In this document: positions 5,105 to 8,927 of the stretch, in pieces
Numbering within the stretch: position 1 is the stretch's first letter
Layout of the letters: the number at the start of each line of letters is the position of its first letter
From: JASMTM01 sp046483075
GTDB lineage: Bacteria; Thermotogota; Thermotogae; Petrotogales; Kosmotogaceae
Assembly: GCA_046483075.1 (NCBI GenBank)
Contig: JAWODV010000075.1
Span: forward strand, 1 to 8,927
Reading direction: 5' to 3'
Length of the DNA: 8,927 nucleotides
The notes under the pieces: generated by a model
What the model saw: only the letters and a program-made list of their open reading frames with translations
Told to the model about the DNA's origin: nothing
Database searches by the model: none
Made by a program: the position numbers and the translations under genes

Positions 5105-5458
5105 GTGAAATTTAAAATAGACGAAAACCTTCCATCAATTTGTGCTGAACTATTAAATGAAAAAGGTTACAATGCCGAAACCGTAATCCAAGAAAGCCTT
5201 CAAGGCTGTTCGGACCAAACATTAATTGGAATTTGCCAATCCGAAAATCGCATCTTAATTACCCTTGATCTTGATTTCTCTGATATACGCAACTATCCTC
5301 CCGGGAGTAATCCAGGGATTATTGTACTCCGCCTTGCTGATCAATCTATTACGACTACACAGTCTGCCATAAGTAAGCTAATCCCATTTTTTTCTAAAGA
5401 ATTGCCTTCTAATAAGCTTTGGATAGCAGATGAATCAAAAATACGCATTAGAGAGTAA
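5105..5458 (+). CDS. DUF5615 PIN-like toxin (VapC-like)
   Basis: A 117-residue protein with GTG start. The start FKIDENLPSICAELLNEKGY is typical of the DUF5615/Mut7-C-like PIN subgroup. Candidate metal-binding acidic residues are D6 and E7, D37, and the D55/D57/D60 cluster in ITLDLDFSDI; then comes NPGIIVLRL. PIN-fold toxins are Mg2+-dependent ribonucleases, often cutting tRNA or rRNA; the target here cannot be told from sequence. The ribosome site is weak (AGGT near 5095) and the gene depends on coupling to the antitoxin two bases upstream, consistent with less toxin than antitoxin. The acidic set is complete, so it is likely active. Confidence 0.9.
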   Translation: MKFKIDENLPSICAELLNEKGYNAETVIQESLQGCSDQTLIGICQSENRILITLDLDFSDIRNYPPGSNPGIIVLRLADQSITTTQSAISKLIPFFSKELPSNKLWIADESKIRIRE

Positions 5459-5470
5459 AACTCTTACTCT
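5452..5470 (+). terminator. Possible weak hairpin at the end of the DUF5615 gene
   Basis: AGAGTAA (5452-5458) and TTACTCT (5464-5470) can form a 7-bp stem with a 5-nt loop over the stop codon. The stem is AT-rich and no U-run follows, so it is at best a weak terminator. Confidence 0.25.
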
Positions 5471-5482
5471 TATCACCATGAT

Positions 5483-5577
5483 GTCCCCCAGGTAAAATGC
5501 GGGCCAATACACTTACATAAGTTCATCATGAAGGTGCTCTGCCTTCTCCTTTAGTTCTGTACATACTTGAGCAGCCA
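5483..5577. repeat. Diverged fragment of repeat B plus the end of the repeat-borne gene
   Basis: CCCCCAGG...GCGGGCCAATAC matches the middle of repeat B, and CTGCCTTCTCCTTTAGTTC with TTGAGCAGCCAG matches the gene's stop region (compare 889-926), with deletions. It begins about 24 bases after the DUF5615 stop and ends where repeat A4 starts. Confidence 0.6.
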
Positions 5578-5578
5578 G

Positions 5579-5664
5579 AGCTGGATAGTTTTTCCCTCTA
5601 AGGTTTATTCCTGTCTCTATATTTTTCGGCTGCCCAACTATGTAATTCCTACTTGCCAAACACA
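5579..5664. repeat. Repeat A, copy 4
   Basis: GAGCTGGATAG, then CCTGTCTCTATATTTTTCGG and ACTTGCCAAACACA; a diverged, left-truncated copy. Its right edge CAAACACA (5664) abuts the 3' end of another repeat-gene fragment with repeat B missing between them, replacing that gene's stop codon. Confidence 0.75.
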
Positions 5665-5894
5665 TATTCCTGCGCATGCTTAAGCAACAGCCAGATCAGC
5701 TTGACAATATTCTTAACCCGCACGTTCCACCTGTATTTCGGATTATCCCTATTGTGCGGATAAGAAATTTTCAGCTCGCCTATCTTCTTATAAATTGAAC
5801 CAATCAGTTCTTCCGTGCTCTTCCCGGCCCAGTTTTCCATCCGGGTTCCTTCAAATGACGGACCATCTTCAACCTTTTGCTGCTTTAAGAATTA
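5649..5894 (-). pseudogene. 5'-truncated copy of the repeat-borne unknown gene
   Basis: On the minus strand the frame reads from a stop at 5894-5892 through LKQQKVEDGPSFEGTR, MENWAGKSTEELIGSIYKK and YPHNRDNPKYRWNVRVKN to WLLLKHAQE. It then runs into repeat A (YVFGK) and stops at 5649. The normal stop after the final QE is lost because repeat A joins directly. The first 50 or so residues of the family are missing. ATG 5840 (MENW) could give a 63-residue product but has no ribosome site. Its protein differs from the 4450-4811 copy at only a few positions over the shared C-terminal 57 residues. Confidence 0.65.
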
Positions 5895-6355
5895 GCCAGA
5901 CAGTAAGCTGTTCTAAGTTGTATTACTAAATCAATATAGCTTACAGCTCAGCTACCAGGAAGTTAGCTCATACAGCTTTATTCGGACTTAAGCCTTATTA
6001 AATAACCATTAGCTTAAATGAACTACTATGCAAAATTTTAATTACTATTATGTTTATTATTTTAACATTCTGATGACTAAATTCAAGGCGGCGAGATCAC
6101 TTATTTGAAATCTTACCTAAGAAATGTGAATTGACCATTTCTTTAGCCTCTCCTTTGTTGTGCAGATTTAACTCTGTGATGTGTATTTATATTCTCTAAA
6201 TAGCCAAAGGCTCTACTACCAAAATTATAAAGGATTTAAAAATTCTTCAACTTGGAGTTGACTTGAATAATAGTTTTAGACAGCACTTTTATAGTGATTG
6301 ATCATGAGGTTTCAGAATTTCATGTCACCGAGTTCAATATGACAGGATTTAACTG
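5895..6355. other. Intergenic region between the accessory array and the kinase cluster
   Basis: An AT-rich stretch with no supported gene on either strand; the longest frames are short and lack ribosome sites. It repeats 14 bases from the left end of the window (CCAGGAAGTTAGCT, 5955-5968 and 130-143). No convincing terminator for the converging kinase cluster was found. Repeat-family sequence ends at about 5890. Confidence 0.5.
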
Positions 6356-7153
6356 TTACTTACTACTACCCATTATAGAAAGGGCAACCCCAATCGCTAC
6401 GATAACCAGTAACATGATTATAAGGTGCATGAAGATATAAGCAAAAATTGCGAATCCCACATATGCCAGCAAAGACAGCAGATAATTGCCAAGATGGTTA
6501 TCTTTTCCCTTTGCACTATTTGACCAAAAGGCATTGTAGATAATCGGCCCCAGGATCCCCCCGCCAAAAACAACATAAGGCCCGATGCCAGCTAAAAATG
6601 AGTCGCTAAAAAGCTGATCTGTAAGATTGAAGTAGAAAATGAAAGCAGTAATGATGGCTAAAGGTAGAGTTACCAGCCACAATTCGGTAGAGCTGGTCAT
6701 CGATTTTCGGTAAATACTGATTGTGACTGGAATACTTACTTTGCTGTCGCTGGCATTGGAAGTAATAACAATAGATGTGTGGTACGTTTTGCCCGGCACC
6801 ATCCTGGTAGCATCAATTTCGAGGTTTAAGGCAGATTCTGTGCCAGTGCTATTACGTCCGGACAGATCAGTTTGGAAGTTATCCTGGTTCTGACGCCCTG
6901 CTTTCCCACTGAGATTGTTACTTACACCAAGAATGCTTTTTGATAGCGACAACCCATCGACCGAATTCTCCAGTTCTGCTGCTCCAAAAAGATAACCCCG
7001 CGCGACATTGTTAATCTGGATCCGCACGGATCTTTGTTCTGATTTTTCTAAAGTTAGCCTTAATGCATCTGGCTCCGCTACTATCTCAGGGTGTTTTAAA
7101 CCCTGATTTACTAAATGAAGGAACGTTTCTAAACCGGCATCTGCATAGTTCAT
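6356..7153 (-). CDS. Membrane protein with Ig-like N-terminal region, kinase-linked
   Basis: A 265-residue protein; ATG 7153 follows a good GGAGG site. Residues 30-148 look like a beta-sandwich/Ig-like region: RSVRIQINN, GLSLSKSILG, LNLEIDATRMVPGKTY, then IVITSNASDSKVSIPVTISI. Such 'VPG-Y, SN, IPV' domains are known at the ends of bacterial kinases and chaperone-like proteins. The C-terminal 110 residues are hydrophobic with segments at about 157-176, 187-209 and 224-262; the last could cross twice. There is no signal peptide, so the Ig-like part probably faces the cytoplasm; this is inference. It lies 46 bp after the kinase gene on the same strand, so it is likely a partner or substrate of the kinase. 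The protein family itself is not recognised. Confidence 0.75.
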   Translation of the reverse strand: MNYADAGLETFLHLVNQGLKHPEIVAEPDALRLTLEKSEQRSVRIQINNVARGYLFGAAELENSVDGLSLSKSILGVSNNLSGKAGRQNQDNFQTDLSGRNSTGTESALNLEIDATRMVPGKTYHTSIVITSNASDSKVSIPVTISIYRKSMTSSTELWLVTLPLAIITAFIFYFNLTDQLFSDSFLAGIGPYVVFGGGILGPIIYNAFWSNSAKGKDNHLGNYLLSLLAYVGFAIFAYIFMHLIIMLLVIVAIGVALSIMGSSK

Positions 7154-7199
7154 AATGCATTCCTCCTAACAGCAAATAAGAATATTTATTATCCGAAAA

Positions 7200-8570
7200 T
7201 TAACCTCTATTATATTTATCTCCCTCTTCCTCCCATGCATCAGCAATATCTTCATAACCGATTGCCCGTAACCATGCGGGAATACTGCCGTTGTAGAGCT
7301 GACCTTTACCCGCTTGCCAGGTTCGCTGATTGTAGTCAATCTTTCTGGCCAATTCTTCAGGGGTTCGGGCTTCAAAACCATCTATAAGTTTATAAGGCAT
7401 ATCAGGATTAAGGGTGTATGCAATGCCCATTAATAGACCTAGTTCTGAAGGGTGCTTTTTCTCACGGATATCATAAAGCTTTGCAGCAAGATCCTGGTAG
7501 CGATGAAAGGCTTCAAAAAAGTGTGGCCGTTTGATATGTTTTAAAGCCAGATGCGAATGGTTTAACATCATTTCTCCTAATTCCTGCGGACTTTTAGCGA
7601 CAAGATCTTCTGAAAGCCTGTAACTAAAAGTCGCTCGTTGATGCTGATTCCGATCATGGTATGGAGCCACAGGAACAGCCTCGCCTTTAAACCATCTTTT
7701 CACTTCGTCGCATCCCCAGCGTTTCTTGTAATCCTTGTGCAATAGCCCCCTGACTAAATCTTTAATTCGATCCGAACTATCCTTGGGCGGAAAAATATTC
7801 TCTTCATAAAGGTAGTGAGTATGCATAATCATCATTTCATTCATGCCTTCAAATGGACTGCGACCGGTTAGTAAATATAGCAGGGTGATGCCGAAAGCAT
7901 AATAATCTACCTGGTAACCAAAAACTCCGGTGAATAGCTCAGGAGCAGCAAATTCGACAGTTCTTTTAACAGAGGAACTCTGGTGCAGAGATCCTTGCTC
8001 TTTAAAAAGTGAAGATATCCCATAATCTCCAACCAGCACCTTGTGACGAGAGTGATCATTAAAGAAAAGGTTGGTAGGCTTTAAGTCCCTGTGGATAATG
8101 TTGTGGTTATGAAGATGGTTTATACCGGCCAGCACTTGGGGTATTATAATGCTGATAATATGTTCCTCACGGAGAGGCATATGATCAGCCAGTGTACCAC
8201 CTTCGATATATTCCATAACTTCAAAGAAGCGACCGTTCCAAAGATCAAAATTCAGCAGTTTAACAATATTGTCATGGCTTAGATTCAACATTACTTCCTG
8301 TAGCTCTTTTTTCGGCTTTAGATGAGCCCTATAAATTTTTACGGCCACTTCTTTATGATCATGCAAATCCTGGCACCTAAAAACATCAGCCTCGCCACCT
8401 TGAGTTGAAATCTCTTCAACAACTTTATAGCGATTTGCGATGACGGTATCTTCTGGCAGGTGGCCCAGGGAGGGTTTTAGCTGAACTTCTTGAGATGGGT
8501 CCAGGGGATCGGTTTTTTGCCCAGCCAGTAAATCAGTTTTTTCTCCAGGATTACGCTTGCCTCTAGTCAC
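7200..8570 (-). CDS. Hanks-type Ser/Thr protein kinase with duplicated C-terminal helical module
   Basis: A 456-residue protein, GTG start with AAGGAGG about 10 nt upstream. After a polar 45-residue leader, the kinase domain spans about 48-294: glycine loop STQGGEADVF (55-64), VAVK with ATP lysine K78, HRDLKPTN (160-167, catalytic D162), metal-binding DYG (182-184, in place of DFG), APE (209-211), and KRW near 283-285. All catalytic residues are present, so it should be active. The C-terminal 140 residues contain two related helical segments, marked by SPQELGEMM (327-335) and TPEELARKI (403-411). The second ends in LYNGSIPAWL, a pattern I recall from similar kinase and chaperone-like proteins. 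There is no membrane segment, so it is a cytoplasmic kinase, unlike PrkC/PknB types with a transmembrane helix and PASTA repeats. It is co-directional with a propeller gene upstream and a membrane gene downstream. Confidence 0.93.
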   Translation of the reverse strand: MTRGKRNPGEKTDLLAGQKTDPLDPSQEVQLKPSLGHLPEDTVIANRYKVVEEISTQGGEADVFRCQDLHDHKEVAVKIYRAHLKPKKELQEVMLNLSHDNIVKLLNFDLWNGRFFEVMEYIEGGTLADHMPLREEHIISIIIPQVLAGINHLHNHNIIHRDLKPTNLFFNDHSRHKVLVGDYGISSLFKEQGSLHQSSSVKRTVEFAAPELFTGVFGYQVDYYAFGITLLYLLTGRSPFEGMNEMMIMHTHYLYEENIFPPKDSSDRIKDLVRGLLHKDYKKRWGCDEVKRWFKGEAVPVAPYHDRNQHQRATFSYRLSEDLVAKSPQELGEMMLNHSHLALKHIKRPHFFEAFHRYQDLAAKLYDIREKKHPSELGLLMGIAYTLNPDMPYKLIDGFEARTPEELARKIDYNQRTWQAGKGQLYNGSIPAWLRAIGYEDIADAWEEEGDKYNRG

Positions 8571-8645
8571 AGAACGCAGCCTCCTTAACTTTTACTTTCT
8601 ATCAAAACTACAGGGACTCCTTTTAACAATAAAAATATTTGTATT

Positions 8646-8927
8646 TTATTCCCGGTGAATCAGCAACTCACCTGTATGTGGAATCCATTTAGCATATGTT
8701 ACTCTGTTGCCTCGCTGAGTTATTTTTTCCTTCTCAATATCGAGGATATAAAGTGTATATGGTTCATAATCCCAGGCCAAATATGCGATTTTATTACCCT
8801 CAGGTGACCACCAATAATACTCCTGGCGCGAATCAGGCCTTTCTCCAGATTCACAAATCTCCGCCAGGACATAATATTGGCCATCTGTCATGTTCATAAT
8901 ATTGCTTAAATTTCCGCTCGTAAATGC
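8646..8927 (-). CDS. C-terminal end of a TolB/WD40-like beta-propeller protein (partial)
   Basis: The minus-strand frame is open from the right edge of the window to TAA 8646, giving at least 93 residues. YYWWSPEGNKIAYLAWD is a typical TolB/PD40 propeller strand motif, and LYILDIEKEKI and YAKWIPHTGELLIHRE repeat the pattern of short propeller blades. An ATG lies at 8897, but no ribosome site precedes it and the frame continues upstream, so this is most likely the end of a longer gene. Propeller domains serve as protein-protein docking platforms. The kinase gene begins 75 bp further on in the same direction, so the two may be co-transcribed. Export cannot be judged because the N-terminus is outside the window. 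Confidence 0.75.
   Translation of the reverse strand, partial: AFTSGNLSNIMNMTDGQYYVLAEICESGERPDSRQEYYWWSPEGNKIAYLAWDYEPYTLYILDIEKEKITQRGNRVTYAKWIPHTGELLIHRE

Noticed and set aside
6200..6303. Short plus-strand frame containing LKILQLGVDLNNSF
   Set aside because: Fewer than 35 codons between stops, no start with a ribosome site and no similarity to anything else in the window.
8091..8282. Plus-strand frame inside the kinase gene
   Set aside because: It is antisense to the conserved catalytic region of the kinase and has no ribosome site or recognisable content.
7200..8570. Pseudokinase because of DYG in place of DFG
   Set aside because: The aspartate and glycine are kept, and K78, D162 and N167 are present; Y for F at this place is tolerated in active kinases.

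Overview
The window looks like bacterial chromosome from a low-to-mid GC Firmicute, probably a Clostridia/Desulfotomaculum-type anaerobe. The reasons are strong GGAGG-type ribosome sites, sigma-A-like promoters, TTG/GTG starts and a Hanks-type Ser/Thr kinase. This placement is inference; no taxonomic marker gene is present.

Positions 1-5890 are an accessory region. Small independent modules, mostly toxin-antitoxin (TA) type, are separated by pieces of one repeat family. Left to right: a perfect 46-bp inverted repeat (1-130); repeat A1; a truncated ParB-like gene (minus); repeat B1; an orphan AbrB/MazE-type antitoxin (minus); a fragment of B; a higB-higA pair; a truncated copy of an unknown repeat-borne gene (minus); a protein built from two copies of a putative zinc-binding module; a decayed minus-strand frame; repeat A2; a DUF4258 gene with its small partner; repeats A3 and B3 plus the fullest copy of the repeat-borne gene; a DUF433/DUF5615 VapBC-like pair; and further B, A and repeat-gene pieces. 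The full repeat unit, read on the minus strand, appears to be a gene of about 120 codons followed by about 140 bp of B and about 108 bp of A. Repeat A ends at the same base in all four copies and is followed by a different sequence each time.

Positions 5891-6355 hold no gene that I can support. From 6356 to the right edge there is a minus-strand operon-like cluster: the end of a TolB/WD40-like beta-propeller protein, a Ser/Thr protein kinase with a two-part C-terminal extension, and a membrane protein with an Ig-like N-terminal region. It looks like a signalling unit and carries none of the repeats.

Most of the TA modules have their own promoter. In higBA and DUF433/DUF5615 a good inverted repeat overlaps the promoter, as expected for autoregulation. 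In three modules the predicted transcript begins at, or within about 13 nt of, the start codon. The most interesting feature is the mosaic itself: TA modules separated by fragments of an unrecognised gene-bearing repeat with one sharply defined edge, reminiscent of a cassette array but without a visible integron attC signature or recombinase.
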